From assembly GCA_965221295.1 (NCBI GenBank), contig OZ244879.1, positions 496,001 through 560,000 of the forward strand: a stretch of DNA of 64,000 nt. Reading direction: 5' to 3'. The notes beneath the pieces are model-generated. The model was given only the letters and a program-made list of their open reading frames with translations, did no database searches and had not been told where the DNA came from. This document shows positions 33,531-42,121 of this stretch, piece after piece. Within the stretch, counting starts at the first letter, position 1. Each line of letters starts with the position of its first letter. Made by a program: the position numbers and the translations under genes. This stretch comes from Bin87 sp965221295. Lineage in GTDB: Bacteria; Chloroflexota; Dehalococcoidia; Lucifugimonadales; UBA3495.

Positions 33531-33784
33531 TTCTGGTTTGGACGCGCGCGAGCGTTGACGAAGATAAGGCGACGGCATCCCGAGCTTGGCCAGCGCCATG
33601 CCTGAACGCATTGCTGAAGGCGGCCCGCTCCTCGTTTCCGTCAACTCCGAGCGGATGAGAGTTGGCTCGCCGCTTGCCGTACCAACCGCCGTATGGTAAT
33701 TTGTCAGCATCAATTTCACGCCGCAAACGGTGCGCGGGCCGGTATCATGGCCCGTGCCCGTCAGCTTGGAACAGGAGCGCCCAC

Positions 33785-34825
33785 GTGGACCCGCTGCTCG
33801 AAGTCAAGAATTTGCAAACGTACTTTTTTACCTACGAAGGCGTCGTCAAAGCGGTTGACGACATCACCTACGAGGTTATGCCTGGCGAGACGCTGGGGCT
33901 GGTTGGCGAAAGCGGCTGCGGCAAGAGCGTAAGCGCGTTGTCGCTGATGCGGCTGATTCCCGACCCTCCCGGCAAGACCATCGGCGGAGAGGTCCTTTTC
34001 GATGGCGAGGACATCCTCAAAGTCGATATGGACGACATGCGGCGGATCAGAGGCGCCAAGATGGCCATGGTGTTTCAGGAACCCATGACCTCGCTGAACC
34101 CCGTGCTGACGCTGGACCGGCAGCTAACTGAGACCATCCAGTTGCACATGGGGAAGTCTCGCGAAGAGGCGCGTCAGGACGCCGTAAACCTGCTGGCCCA
34201 GGTAGGCATTCCCGACCCCGAACGGCGAATCCGTCAGTATCCACACCAGTTCAGCGGGGGCATGCGTCAGCGCGTGATGATCGCCATGGCGCTGAGTTGC
34301 AACCCCAAGTTGATCATCGCCGACGAGCCCACCACCGCGCTGGACGTGACGATTCAGGCGCAGATACTGGAATTGATGAAGTCGCTAACTGAAACCTTGG
34401 GCGTGGCGCTGATCATCATCACCCACAACCTGGGCGTGGTGGCCCGTTACGCAGACCGGGTCAACGTGATGTACGCTGGCAAGATCATCGAACGCGGCTC
34501 CGCGCTGGAAATATACACCAACCCTCGGCATCCCTACACCGTGGGCCTGTTGGACTCCGTGCCGCGGCTGGACCAGCGGCTCACGGACGAAGAAGGCAAC
34601 GCGGCCAAATTGGTGCCCATCGAAGGGCAGCCGCCCGACTTGGTAAACCTGCCTCAGGGCTGCGCCTTCCGCGCCCGCTGCCGGTGGGCAGTCGACAAAT
34701 GCGCCACCGAAGCGCCGCCCCTGATGCAGGTGGAAAGCGGCAGCGAGGAACCGCATGTGTCGGCCTGTTGGCGTTCAGAAGTTCTGGGCGTGGAAGCCCT
34801 GAGCTACGCCATGGGCGCCGCCTAG
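33785..34825 (+). CDS. Oligopeptide/dipeptide ABC transporter ATPase (DppD/OppD type)
   Basis: The product has 346 residues with Walker A GLVGESGCGKS, Q-loop VFQEPMTSLNP, signature FSGGMRQRVMIAMAL, Walker B LIIADEPTTALD and H-loop. It also has the family C-terminal oligopeptide extension LPQGCAFRARCRWAVDKC, which carries Fe-S or disulfide cysteines in relatives. The GTG start at 33785 has AGGAG upstream. It powers uptake through an inner-membrane permease pair and is followed after 33 nt by the DppF-type partner. The binding protein and permeases are not beside it but probably at 54.2-58.3 kb. Confidence 0.93.
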   Translation: MDPLLEVKNLQTYFFTYEGVVKAVDDITYEVMPGETLGLVGESGCGKSVSALSLMRLIPDPPGKTIGGEVLFDGEDILKVDMDDMRRIRGAKMAMVFQEPMTSLNPVLTLDRQLTETIQLHMGKSREEARQDAVNLLAQVGIPDPERRIRQYPHQFSGGMRQRVMIAMALSCNPKLIIADEPTTALDVTIQAQILELMKSLTETLGVALIIITHNLGVVARYADRVNVMYAGKIIERGSALEIYTNPRHPYTVGLLDSVPRLDQRLTDEEGNAAKLVPIEGQPPDLVNLPQGCAFRARCRWAVDKCATEAPPLMQVESGSEEPHVSACWRSEVLGVEALSYAMGAA

Positions 34826-34858
34826 CGCCGGCGCCACTCCAGAAGGAGAGCTTCTATA

Positions 34859-35899
34859 ATGACGACTGCCGAAATGCCGCAGACCTCCGCTACGCTGCCC
34901 GACCAGGACAATGTGCTGCTGAACGTCCGCGGCTTGAAAATGTACTTCCCAGTGACGTCCGGGATCCTGTTCCAGCGGGCGGTGGCGCACATCAAGGCCG
35001 TGGACGACGTTGACTTCACGGTGATGCGTGGGGAAACCCTGGGATTGGTGGGAGAATCGGGCTGCGGCAAAACCACCACCGGACGCTGCATTCTGCGCCT
35101 TTACAAGCCCACCGATGGCGAAATCTGGTTCGATGGGGTTGACATCGCCCAAGCCCGCACCAGCCAGATGCGGGCGATGCGCCGGCAGATGCAGATCATC
35201 TTCCAAGACCCGTACAGTTCCCTGAATCCCCGGATGACCGCCGGCAATATCATCGGCGAACCCCTGGCCGTTCACGGTTTGGTGAACAACAAGCGAGAGT
35301 ACCGCGAGCGCGTCGCCGAACTCCTGAATAATGTGGGTTTGAATCCGTACATGGCTGATCGGTTCCCCCACGAGTTCAGCGGCGGGCAGCGTCAGCGCAT
35401 CGGTGTGGCCCGCGCCCTGTCGGTTGACCCGTCTTTCATCGTGTGCGACGAGCCGGTGTCGGCTTTGGACGTGTCCATCCAAGCCCAGATCATCAACCTG
35501 TTGGAAGACCTGCAGGAACGCTACGACCTGACCTACCTCTTCATCGCCCACGACCTATCGGTGGTGCGACACATCAGCGACCGGGTGGCGGTGATGTACC
35601 TCGGCAAGATCGTCGAAGTCGCCGACCGGAACGCCATCTACGAGAACCCGCAACATCCCTACACTCGGGCGCTGCTGTCGGCGGTGCCGATTCCCGATCC
35701 GGTGCTGGACGCGCAACGCGAACGCATCATCCTGTCGGGGGAGGTTCCCAGCCCGCTGAATCCCCCCAGCGGTTGCGTGTTCCACCCACGGTGTCCCCTA
35801 TCCACCGACGACTGCGCCCGCGTGGTCCCGGAGGCCAGGGAGGTACTGCCAGATCACATTGCCGCGTGCATCAACGTGCCTGGATACGGCCCGTACTGA
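34859..35899 (+). CDS. Oligopeptide/dipeptide ABC transporter ATPase (DppF/OppF type)
   Basis: The product has 346 residues with GLVGESGCGKTTTGRCILRL, IFQDPYSSLNPRMTAG, FSGGQRQRIGVARAL, FIVCDEPVSALDVS and the C-terminal extension PPSGCVFHPRCPLSTDDC. AAGGAG lies close before the ATG. It forms the heterodimer partner of the upstream ATPase in one operon. A terminator-type hairpin follows the stop. Confidence 0.93.
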   Translation: MTTAEMPQTSATLPDQDNVLLNVRGLKMYFPVTSGILFQRAVAHIKAVDDVDFTVMRGETLGLVGESGCGKTTTGRCILRLYKPTDGEIWFDGVDIAQARTSQMRAMRRQMQIIFQDPYSSLNPRMTAGNIIGEPLAVHGLVNNKREYRERVAELLNNVGLNPYMADRFPHEFSGGQRQRIGVARALSVDPSFIVCDEPVSALDVSIQAQIINLLEDLQERYDLTYLFIAHDLSVVRHISDRVAVMYLGKIVEVADRNAIYENPQHPYTRALLSAVPIPDPVLDAQRERIILSGEVPSPLNPPSGCVFHPRCPLSTDDCARVVPEAREVLPDHIAACINVPGYGPY

Positions 35900-35930
35900 A
35901 GCGCCGCGCGGCCACAGCAGCATCAAGGCA

Positions 35931-35964
35931 GGGGGGCGACGACAAGAATCGCCCCCCGCTGGTT
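35931..35964 (+). terminator. Terminator after the ABC ATPase pair
   Basis: GGGGGGCGA (35931-35939) pairs with TCGCCCCCC (35949-35957) across a 9-nt loop and is followed by GCTGGTTTTG, a modest T-rich tail. Confidence 0.6.
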
Positions 35965-36023
35965 TTGACAACCGCCTCAGTTTTACTTACCATTGCATAT
36001 AAGCAAGCGCTGGGGGTAACGCT

Positions 36024-36227
36024 ATGTGGGACAGGGCTTTCTCCGGTTCGCTGGTGGCTTACGCGGTCAGTAGCGGGCTGTTCGTGCTTGGGCACTATTT
36101 CTTACCTGATGGCTCTCCGGTTACCCTAGCTGGAGCTGCAATGCTGGGCGTAACAGGGGGTCTTTTGGGGCTATCCGGGATTGGGATGGTTATCGCTCTG
36201 GTGGTTAAGGCCAGGGTGCGAAGATAG
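36024..36227 (+). CDS. Small two-helix membrane protein
   Basis: The product has 67 residues with two hydrophobic segments (LVAYAVSSGLFVLGHYF and LLGLSGIGMVIALVV) and a basic KARVRR end. No family is recognised. Its stop is 3 nt before the next small membrane gene, suggesting coupled expression. The ribosome site (GGGGGTAACGCT) is weak. Confidence 0.55.
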   Translation: MWDRAFSGSLVAYAVSSGLFVLGHYFLPDGSPVTLAGAAMLGVTGGLLGLSGIGMVIALVVKARVRR

Positions 36228-36230
36228 CTC

Positions 36231-36458
36231 GTGACGCCGTGGAAATATATCGCATTCGCTATTGCCGCCACTCTTGCCACAGTTCTAGTCGCATTGGCTG
36301 TCGTAGCAGTTGTGGCGTTAGCGATTGGCCAGGGCGACAAATTTGACGTAGATCGAATGCTTGGCATAGTGGGAGCCACGGGCGTCATAGCGTCCCTTCT
36401 GCGCTGGTTAGTGAGACGAATCGCAAGGTGGTTAGATACCAGCGCCCGAGATGAATAG
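36231..36458 (+). CDS. Small membrane protein
   Basis: The product has 75 residues, starting at GTG 36231. One long hydrophobic stretch (YIAFAIAATLATVLVALAVVAVVALAIG) is followed by a second moderate one and a basic RRIARWL end. Not recognised. It lies between the 67-residue membrane protein and the SDR gene, 18 nt before the SDR start. Confidence 0.5.
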   Translation: MTPWKYIAFAIAATLATVLVALAVVAVVALAIGQGDKFDVDRMLGIVGATGVIASLLRWLVRRIARWLDTSARDE

Positions 36459-36476
36459 CTGTAGTGGAAGGCAAAA

Positions 36477-37244
36477 ATGCGCTTGGAAAACAAAACTGCC
36501 CTCATCACTGGCGCCAGCCGCAACATCGGCGCCGAAATCGCCCGCACCTTCGCTCGTGAGGGCGCCAACCTGATTCTGAACACCCGGCAATCGGTGGAAG
36601 AGCTGGAGGCCGTGGCCGCCGATTGCCGCGAACTGGGTGTCCGCGTCCACACCGTCATCGGCGACGTGTCGGACCACGATCGGGTGGCTGCGATGGTCTC
36701 CGAGGGCATCAAAGCCCTCGGCACGGTGGACGTGTTGGTCAGCAACGTCGCTGTGCGCCCGCACAAGCCATTCCTAGAGGTATCGCCGCAGGAATGGCAG
36801 GACGTCATCGCCACCAACCTGCACGCCTCATTCTACCTGATGCGCGCCGTGCTGCCGGGGATGCTTGAACAGGGTTCCGGCAGTATCATCGCCCTGGGCG
36901 GACAGGCGGCAATCACAGGCCGCCCGGAAACCGCCATGGTGACCACCGCCAAGACCGGCTTGCTTGGGTTGATCCGCGCCGTTGCGGCCGAATACGCGGG
37001 ACAAGGCGTGCGCGCCAACCTGGTGAACCCCGGTTCGACCGACACTTCCAGAGAACATCCTGAGTGGTATCCGGAATTCCAGGATCTCGCGCGGGGTTCC
37101 GCGGACCACCTGAAGTCCATCCCGATGGGACGACAGGGCAGTGTTCAAGACATCGCCAACGCCTGCCTGTTCTACGCCAGCGACGAGTCGTCCTACATTA
37201 CCGGCGACCGCATGAACGTGGTGGGAGGACGGTACATCGTCTAG
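36477..37244 (+). CDS. SDR-fold protein lacking the catalytic Ser and Tyr
   Basis: The product has 255 residues with an SDR Rossmann fold. It contains ALITGASRNIGAEIARTFA, GDVSDHDR, VSNVAVRPHKPF, VRANLVNPGSTDTS and ITGDRMNVVGGRYI. Aligned to the SDRs at 24.8 and 26.0 kb, the catalytic Ser (NISSVAG) is Gly (ALGGQAA). The catalytic Tyr of YxxxK is Val (M-V-T-T-A-K), with Lys kept. NNAG is also changed to SNVA. It may bind NAD(P) without classical SDR chemistry, or use a different mechanism. GGAAGG precedes the ATG. Confidence 0.88.
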   Translation: MRLENKTALITGASRNIGAEIARTFAREGANLILNTRQSVEELEAVAADCRELGVRVHTVIGDVSDHDRVAAMVSEGIKALGTVDVLVSNVAVRPHKPFLEVSPQEWQDVIATNLHASFYLMRAVLPGMLEQGSGSIIALGGQAAITGRPETAMVTTAKTGLLGLIRAVAAEYAGQGVRANLVNPGSTDTSREHPEWYPEFQDLARGSADHLKSIPMGRQGSVQDIANACLFYASDESSYITGDRMNVVGGRYIV

Positions 37245-37418
37245 CGATCCCCCGTTCCGGAAAAGGCGCATCGCGTAATGTTGCCGTAGGGTAATTCCCC
37301 TTTTGGGTTACGGGCAAGAACTGGGTGAAGGGCTCCGCCGTATGGTCTCAATGATGGAAGCTACGGGGGAGAACGGCCGATAGTTCAACAAACAGCCCAT
37401 GGCGTACAGATCAAGTTA

Positions 37419-37655
37419 TTGGGCAAGGCGGTAGGACAAAGGGAATTGGCGGGTTTGCCACCGGCAGCCCGGGAGCTTTTCCAATTGATTTCAATGGTAG
37501 GGCAGGCCGGTACCGGCGAGCTGACCCAGCAGAGCCATTACTCGCGTCCGGTGGTTCTGCGCAATCTGCGCTTGCTGGAGTCCAGGGGACTAGTGCAACA
37601 TATCGCCAATAGCTCCAATGATCCCAGGTCGTATTGGACATCAGCGTCCGTTTGA
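37419..37655 (+). CDS. Winged-helix DNA-binding fragment (MarR-like)
   Basis: The sequence LPPAARELFQLISMVGQAGTGELTQQSHYSRPVVLRNLRLLESRGLVQHIANSSNDPRSYW is a winged helix of MarR or RecG-C-terminal type: helix, turn, recognition helix and wing. Only a TTG (37419) offers a start nearby, with no clear ribosome site, and the frame is open upstream to about 37320. It could be a small regulator or a fragment of a larger gene. A perfect inverted repeat follows 22 nt after the stop. Confidence 0.45.
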   Translation: MGKAVGQRELAGLPPAARELFQLISMVGQAGTGELTQQSHYSRPVVLRNLRLLESRGLVQHIANSSNDPRSYWTSASV

Positions 37656-37677
37656 GGCTTCCTGACGCCGGCTGAAT

Positions 37678-37704
37678 CTACTGTAAAGACTTCGTTTACA
37701 GTAG
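37678..37704. promoter_or_regulatory. Perfect inverted repeat: operator or bidirectional terminator
   Basis: CTACTGTAAA (37678-37687) and TTTACAGTAG (37695-37704) are exact inverted complements around GACTTCG. It sits between converging genes (winged-helix protein and ROK kinase). AT-rich arms and no T-run argue against an efficient terminator, so an operator for a dimeric regulator is possible. Confidence 0.6.
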
Positions 37705-37744
37705 TTTAGAGTAGACGGAATTGGGCAAAGCGGAGCGGTGTGCG

Positions 37745-38797
37745 CTAAGCAGGTTGTTCCAGCTCCATCTGGTCTCCAGCCTTCGCCCAAACCAGGCTGG
37801 CCGCGCCCACCAGACCCTGGCTGTCGCCCAGCGTCGCCGGCGCCAGGCGGAACCGACGGTGTCCAGAGCTCATACCTCGGCGGCGCATCCCGTCCTCAAT
37901 GTGATCCATCAGGTTCAGTTGCAGGAGGCCTTGGGTCACGCCGCCGCCCAATACCACCACGTCCGGGTTGAACAGGTTGAGTACATTGCCCATCCCCACG
38001 ATGATGGCGGCCACGGCATCGTTGACCACTTCGAGCGCGACCGAGTCGCCGCGTTCCGCAGCGTCGAACACGTCCTGGCCCGTGACCACTGCGTTGGACT
38101 CGTAGGCCAGCAACAGGGGCGAGCCTGGAGTGGCATCGCCCAGCCGGGCCGCGGCGCTTCTGCCAATGGCAGTGCCCGACGCCAGCGCTTCCAGGCATCC
38201 GTTGTTGCCGCAGGCGCAAGCCGGCGCGTCGGGACGGTAGTCGATGGTCATGTGACCCACCTCGGCGGCAGCGCCAGCGGCTCCAACGAAGATCTCGTCG
38301 CCAACGACTACGCCAGCGCCAACCCCCGTGCTGAAGGTAACGAACACCAGGGTGCGGGCCGGCTGATTCTCCGGCGGCACGGGTCTTCCGGCGCCAAAAT
38401 ACCGCTCGCCCAGGGCGGCCAGATTGGCGTCGTTGCCCACCCATACCGGCGCTTCCAGCATGGGCTGCCAGGCATCGGACAACGTCACCCCGTTGAGGGC
38501 AGGCAGGTTGGGCGAGGAAAGCAGCATGTTGGTGTCGGCGTCAATGGAACCAGCCAGCGCTATGCCGGCGCCAACGATGCGCCTCCCGCCGGCATGATCC
38601 TTGGCGTCCCGGAGCAGGGCGCCGGCGGCAGTGACCAGTTCATCCTGCAGCGCTCCGGGTTGGTTGGCGACGCGACCCTGCCAGATCAGTCGCCCCTGGC
38701 GGTCCACGACGGCGGCGCGCGCCCAGGTTCCGCCCCAGTCCATTGCGAGCGCAACCGGGGAATCATTGGCGTCAGCGTCGCCACGCGGCATGGTCAT
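37745..38797 (-). CDS. ROK family sugar kinase (glucokinase-like)
   Basis: The product has 350 residues with the phosphate-1 loop LAMDWGGTWARAAVVD, VWVGNDANLAALGE, TFSTGVGAGVVVGDEIFVGAAGAAAEVGHM, and the ROK zinc motif CACGNNGCLEALASG (Cys-x-Cys-x4-Cys). No N-terminal winged helix is present, so it is a kinase rather than a repressor. It should phosphorylate a hexose such as glucose or N-acetyl sugar with ATP in the cytoplasm. GGAGG is upstream of the ATG at 38797. Confidence 0.9.
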   Translation of the reverse strand: MTMPRGDADANDSPVALAMDWGGTWARAAVVDRQGRLIWQGRVANQPGALQDELVTAAGALLRDAKDHAGGRRIVGAGIALAGSIDADTNMLLSSPNLPALNGVTLSDAWQPMLEAPVWVGNDANLAALGERYFGAGRPVPPENQPARTLVFVTFSTGVGAGVVVGDEIFVGAAGAAAEVGHMTIDYRPDAPACACGNNGCLEALASGTAIGRSAAARLGDATPGSPLLLAYESNAVVTGQDVFDAAERGDSVALEVVNDAVAAIIVGMGNVLNLFNPDVVVLGGGVTQGLLQLNLMDHIEDGMRRRGMSSGHRRFRLAPATLGDSQGLVGAASLVWAKAGDQMELEQPA

Positions 38798-38992
38798 GCT
38801 AGTTCAACCTCCAACGGATCGGATTGTACCACTGCGCCTGTTTGCCGTCCGCGCGGCCAGGGGAACAGCCGTCATTCCGGAGTAGGAAACGTACCCGGCC
38901 TGAATATGACGATTGGCAGAACCGTGGCGTGTTGCTGTGGTAACATGGTTTGGGCTGGCCGATCAGCAGAATAAAGCGTAGGGAGGTACCCC

Positions 38993-39181
38993 ATGGGAAT
39001 GGCGGTTCAAATAGCCGGCTTCCTGTTGGCCGGAGTGGCGGGCACCCTCATGGGCATTTCTTTGAGCGTTCGGTACGGCAACCCGGAGTTGTGGTGGATT
39101 GGCGTGCCGATAAGTGTCGCGCTGGGCGTTGCCATTTTAGTGTTGAAGCGCTGCGTTATTGACAAAGGCCTGTTGCGGTGA
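38993..39181 (+). CDS. Small two-helix membrane protein, coupled
   Basis: The product has 62 residues with two hydrophobic segments (AVQIAGFLLAGVAGTLMGI and WWIGVPISVALGVAILVL). GGGAGG sits 6 nt before the ATG. Its stop overlaps the next start (GTGA), so the two are translationally coupled. Not recognised as a family. Confidence 0.6.
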   Translation: MGMAVQIAGFLLAGVAGTLMGISLSVRYGNPELWWIGVPISVALGVAILVLKRCVIDKGLLR

Positions 39182-39588
39182 AGGCGGATCCTACCGGGGC
39201 GACTGGGAGGCCTGCTAACCAGGACAAGGCCGAACGCAGGCATCTAGATAACGTTTGCACCGGGGTAATGACCATCGCTACGATAGTGATCGTGGGCATG
39301 TTCGCAATCCTGCAAACTGCAAATGAACTTGGTACGGATCGCAGTGGGTTGCTTGGGATTCTGTCCAACGCAATTATCCCCATTGCCATCAGCGCTGTCG
39401 CTTCGTACGTCTGGTGTATGACGTTTGGTTGTTTGTCAATGCTGTCGGCGTGTGTACGAGAGAAACAGAAAAACTTGCAACTGCTAATCATAGCTTTCCT
39501 TACGCAAGGATTTCTCGTGAGCATCATGGCAGCGCTAGCGATCATGTCGAACTTGGAACCCGTAGGCCAGCAGGGGCTTTTGCTTTAG
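39178..39588 (+). CDS. Membrane protein of unknown function
   Basis: The product has 136 residues from a GTG overlapping the preceding stop. A hydrophilic start is followed by three or four membrane segments (VMTIATIVIVGMFAIL, IIPIAISAVASYVWCM and LLIIAFLTQGFLVSIMAALAIM). Its stop directly abuts the stop of the TlpA-like gene on the other strand (TAGTCA), so the genes converge without a spacer. Confidence 0.55.
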   Translation: MKADPTGATGRPANQDKAERRHLDNVCTGVMTIATIVIVGMFAILQTANELGTDRSGLLGILSNAIIPIAISAVASYVWCMTFGCLSMLSACVREKQKNLQLLIIAFLTQGFLVSIMAALAIMSNLEPVGQQGLLL

Positions 39589-40158
39589 TCACTGCCCGGA
39601 CGCCTCCGCCAATAGGCGATCCAGGGCGCCGCGCAGAACTTCCTCTGGCATCGGGCCAACGTATTTGCGCCGGATCGCCCCATTGGCGTCGATGAAAAAC
39701 TTTTCGGGGATTCCGCGCACCCCATAGTTGAGGGCGATAACGCCATCAGTGTCCACGCCCGCTGGGTAGGGAACGCCGAACTCCACCAAGAACAGTTCCG
39801 CGGCGTTCTGTGTATCCCAGACGTTGACCCCGATGAATTCGACGGGTCGGTCAGCGTAGGCGGCGTAGGCCCGATTCAACGCCGCCGATTCCTGGCGACA
39901 GGGCGCGCACCAAGATGCCCAGAAATCCACCATGACGACCTTGCCTCGCAGGTCGGACAGTCGCGCCACGTCGCCATTCAGCAACTGCAGTTCGAAGTCG
40001 GCGGCTTGGGCGCGCTCTACGCGGATCTCGCCGAATTGCTGGTTGATGCCGGTTCCGGCTGGTTGACCCCGCTGCTGCAGCGCCGCCCAGGCCAGCAGGG
40101 CGAACAGGGGGATCAGGACCGCCGCCGTCCCAAAGATGATCCAGTTGCGCCGAGCCAT
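39589..40158 (-). CDS. TlpA/ResA/CcmG-type thiol-disulfide oxidoreductase
   Basis: The product is 189 residues: an N-terminal membrane anchor (WIIFGTAAVLIPLFALLAWAAL) followed by a thioredoxin fold outside the membrane. The active site is W-C84-A-P-C87 in MVDFWASWCAPCRQESAALNRAY, and the cis-Pro segment is YGVRGIPEKFFIDANG. It should reduce apocytochrome CxxCH cysteines before haem attachment. Its start overlaps the preceding stop by one base; it is the last gene of the cytochrome maturation operon. Confidence 0.9.
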   Translation of the reverse strand: MARRNWIIFGTAAVLIPLFALLAWAALQQRGQPAGTGINQQFGEIRVERAQAADFELQLLNGDVARLSDLRGKVVMVDFWASWCAPCRQESAALNRAYAAYADRPVEFIGVNVWDTQNAAELFLVEFGVPYPAGVDTDGVIALNYGVRGIPEKFFIDANGAIRRKYVGPMPEEVLRGALDRLLAEASGQ

Positions 40159-41201
40159 CAGGCGCCGCTTTCAGCCGGGCGTCTCCAGACGCCCCAGACC
40201 AGCAGGGCGAACAGCGCGATTGCCACCATCACGGGAATCGCTCCGTACCAGAACCGCGCTTCCGACAAGGGGTTGCCCAGCCTGGTAACCCACGACGGCT
40301 CCGGCAGGCCGGTTAGCCTAAGGTCGACGCCCTCGCCCGGCGCCAGATTGTCGGTTCCCCAAACCCGGTAGGTGATTTCTCCCAGAGTCAGGCTGCCTTG
40401 AGCGGCGAGACCGCCGACTCCGATGTCGCCAAACTCGTCGGGGATCAGCAGGCGCAGCGACTCCGCTCCCTGCAGCGTGTTGTCCCGCCAAGCCAGGGCA
40501 TCATCCTCGTATGGCACGGTGAACGTGAAGCTCACCTGGTGGCGTCCCGGCGGCGCCGGAGCGGTGATGGCGAATCCGGTACCCACCGGAATCACCTCGC
40601 CGCCAACCAAGTCCGTTGATACATCCAAATTGGTCGCTTCAGCGGGCATCGAAAATCGCAGAAAGCTGAATTGTCCAATCACGGGCGGGGCTGACAGGTC
40701 GGGAACCAACGTTGTGTCGCTGCGGTTTCGCAGGGTAAACAGCTGCACCGCCGCCAAACGGCGATTCGCGGCGTCGATGCCAGCTATGATAATGGACTGC
40801 TCGGTAGTTGCCACCACGCCGACATCGCGCGTGAATTCATACACGGTCAGGGTCTGTTGATCGGCTAGTTCCCGCGGCGACAACGTTTTGCTGTAGCGGG
40901 TTTCGCCGTAGAGGGCCACGATGGCTGCGCTGCCGCCGTCCGGCATGGCCGGAACATCGTCAAACCGGAACGCCCCATCGGCGTCGGTAGTTGTCTCGTA
41001 GGTGTCCACCGAGCCTGCATCGAGGCCGAACTGATGCAGGAGCACCTTCACGCCCGATGGCGCCCCGCCACTCGCTGTACCGTTGACCAGGGTCCCTGAC
41101 ACCGCCGTGGCGGCCGGCGACTGGGCATCAATCGCTGGCGGAACGACTGCCAGCAGCCAGACCGCCAGAATTAGGATTCCAATCAACCAAACGGGAGCCA
41201 C
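40158..41201 (-). CDS. Exported, C-terminally anchored beta-rich protein in the Ccm operon
   Basis: The product has 347 residues. A signal anchor (VWLIGILILAVWLLAVVPPAIDAQ) comes first. A carboxypeptidase-regulatory-like beta domain follows at about 30-120 (GTLVNGTASGGAPSGVKVLL, TTTDADGAFRFDDVPA). Next are more beta domains, including RHQVSFTFTVPYEDDAL, and last a membrane helix FWYGAIPVMVAIALFALLVWGVW. It is probably extracytoplasmic. The gene is 6 nt after the coiled-coil gene and overlaps the TlpA start, so it is likely co-translated with cytochrome maturation genes. It is not a Ccm protein I recognise by sequence. Confidence 0.65.
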   Translation of the reverse strand: MAPVWLIGILILAVWLLAVVPPAIDAQSPAATAVSGTLVNGTASGGAPSGVKVLLHQFGLDAGSVDTYETTTDADGAFRFDDVPAMPDGGSAAIVALYGETRYSKTLSPRELADQQTLTVYEFTRDVGVVATTEQSIIIAGIDAANRRLAAVQLFTLRNRSDTTLVPDLSAPPVIGQFSFLRFSMPAEATNLDVSTDLVGGEVIPVGTGFAITAPAPPGRHQVSFTFTVPYEDDALAWRDNTLQGAESLRLLIPDEFGDIGVGGLAAQGSLTLGEITYRVWGTDNLAPGEGVDLRLTGLPEPSWVTRLGNPLSEARFWYGAIPVMVAIALFALLVWGVWRRPAESGA

Positions 41202-41207
41202 GGCAGA

Positions 41208-41816
41208 TTATCGATCGCGCTGTTCGTGTCCGTTGCCGTTGCCATTACGCTGTTCGCGCAGGCGGGCAAGTTCAGCGGTGACGTCAGATAGGACGGACAG
41301 GAAAGCCTGGCGGTCCTGGGCTGCCTGCTGGCGTTCTACAGTGAAATTCGCCAGCAGATCCTGCCATTGTTGTTGTCGCTGTTCTTCTGCTCTCCAGCGC
41401 TGTTCATCAGCCTCTCGGCGCTGTTCATCGACCTGCCGGCGTTGTTCGTCGGCCTCCAGGCGATACTGCCCCACCAGCTTTTCCAACTCCTCAGCGCGCT
41501 GCCTCTCTGCGGCCAGCATGGCCCTCATCCTGCTGAACATGGTGTAATACCAAACTCCTCCAGCGGCAGAGCTGATGGCCGCGTAGGTTATCATCGGTCC
41601 GTAGATGTCAACATCAATGTACCGGGCGATCCCCGACGGGTTGCAGCCCGTCAGGCTGGATAACTCAGCCGGGCAGGGCATGGTCGTATAGTACCAGATG
41701 ATCCAGGTCGCCACCGCGGTGGCCATGGCCAACAACGCCGGCAACCACGCGGTTTCAGCAACCTCCTTGAGGTTGGGGCGCGCGTCGGGCGGCGTGTACG
41801 TGGTCGTATCAATCAT
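41208..41816 (-). CDS. Membrane protein with long charged coiled coil
   Basis: The product is 202 residues with two membrane segments (LPALLAMATAVATWIIWYYT, YGPMITYAAISSAAGGVWYYTMF). They are followed by about 100 residues of charged heptads with repeated EADEQRRQVDEQRREADEQ-type units and an Asn/Gly-rich end. The reading frame overlaps the CcmI-like gene upstream by 8 nt. No family is recognised; a scaffold for the haem-lyase complex is a position-based guess. Confidence 0.65.
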   Translation of the reverse strand: MIDTTTYTPPDARPNLKEVAETAWLPALLAMATAVATWIIWYYTTMPCPAELSSLTGCNPSGIARYIDVDIYGPMITYAAISSAAGGVWYYTMFSRMRAMLAAERQRAEELEKLVGQYRLEADEQRRQVDEQRREADEQRWRAEEQRQQQWQDLLANFTVERQQAAQDRQAFLSVLSDVTAELARLREQRNGNGNGHEQRDR

Positions 41817-42111
41817 CCCGATCCGGCCGGTCGTTGGCGAGCTCCATTGCCCGCAGGATCAGGGCGGCCTGACGGCGGTAGTCGTCCAACTGCTCGTGGT
41901 AGTCGGCATCGCTGACTCGATCCAAGCGGTGGTCGGTCTGCAGGGCGCGGATGGCGTCGTACACGTCATTGAGCTCGGCGGCGAGGCTCCGGCCGGATGG
42001 CGATTCGTTCGCCTCGGGATCCTCGGGCAGACGAGTCGGGCGGAACACCAGCGGCCAAGCCACCACCGCGATGATCAGCAGCGCGACGGCGATCGCCAGT
42101 CCTATCTGCAT
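41809..42111 (-). CDS. CcmI/CycH-like N-terminal domain protein
   Basis: The product has 100 residues. A leading membrane helix (MQIGLAIAVALLIIAVVAWPLVF) precedes a soluble helical part (LNDVYDAIRALQTDHRLDRVSDADYHEQLDDYRRQAALILR). This matches the N-terminal module of CcmI (helix plus the DLxxxGxISxxEY-type helix pair), without the TPR domain. It starts 10 nt after the CcmF stop; ATG 42111 is chosen because earlier codons overlap CcmF. Confidence 0.65.
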   Translation of the reverse strand: MQIGLAIAVALLIIAVVAWPLVFRPTRLPEDPEANESPSGRSLAAELNDVYDAIRALQTDHRLDRVSDADYHEQLDDYRRQAALILRAMELANDRPDRDD

Positions 42112-42121
42112 GGTTGGCGCG

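Larger units (their letters stand above)
33073..33784. other. Intergenic with two dispersed-element copies
   Basis: No gene is supported in about 700 bp. Two copies of the dispersed element (33297-33424 and from 33430) dominate the middle; fragments such as CCTGTCATCGCGA near 33206 and 33270 are decayed relatives. Confidence 0.65.
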
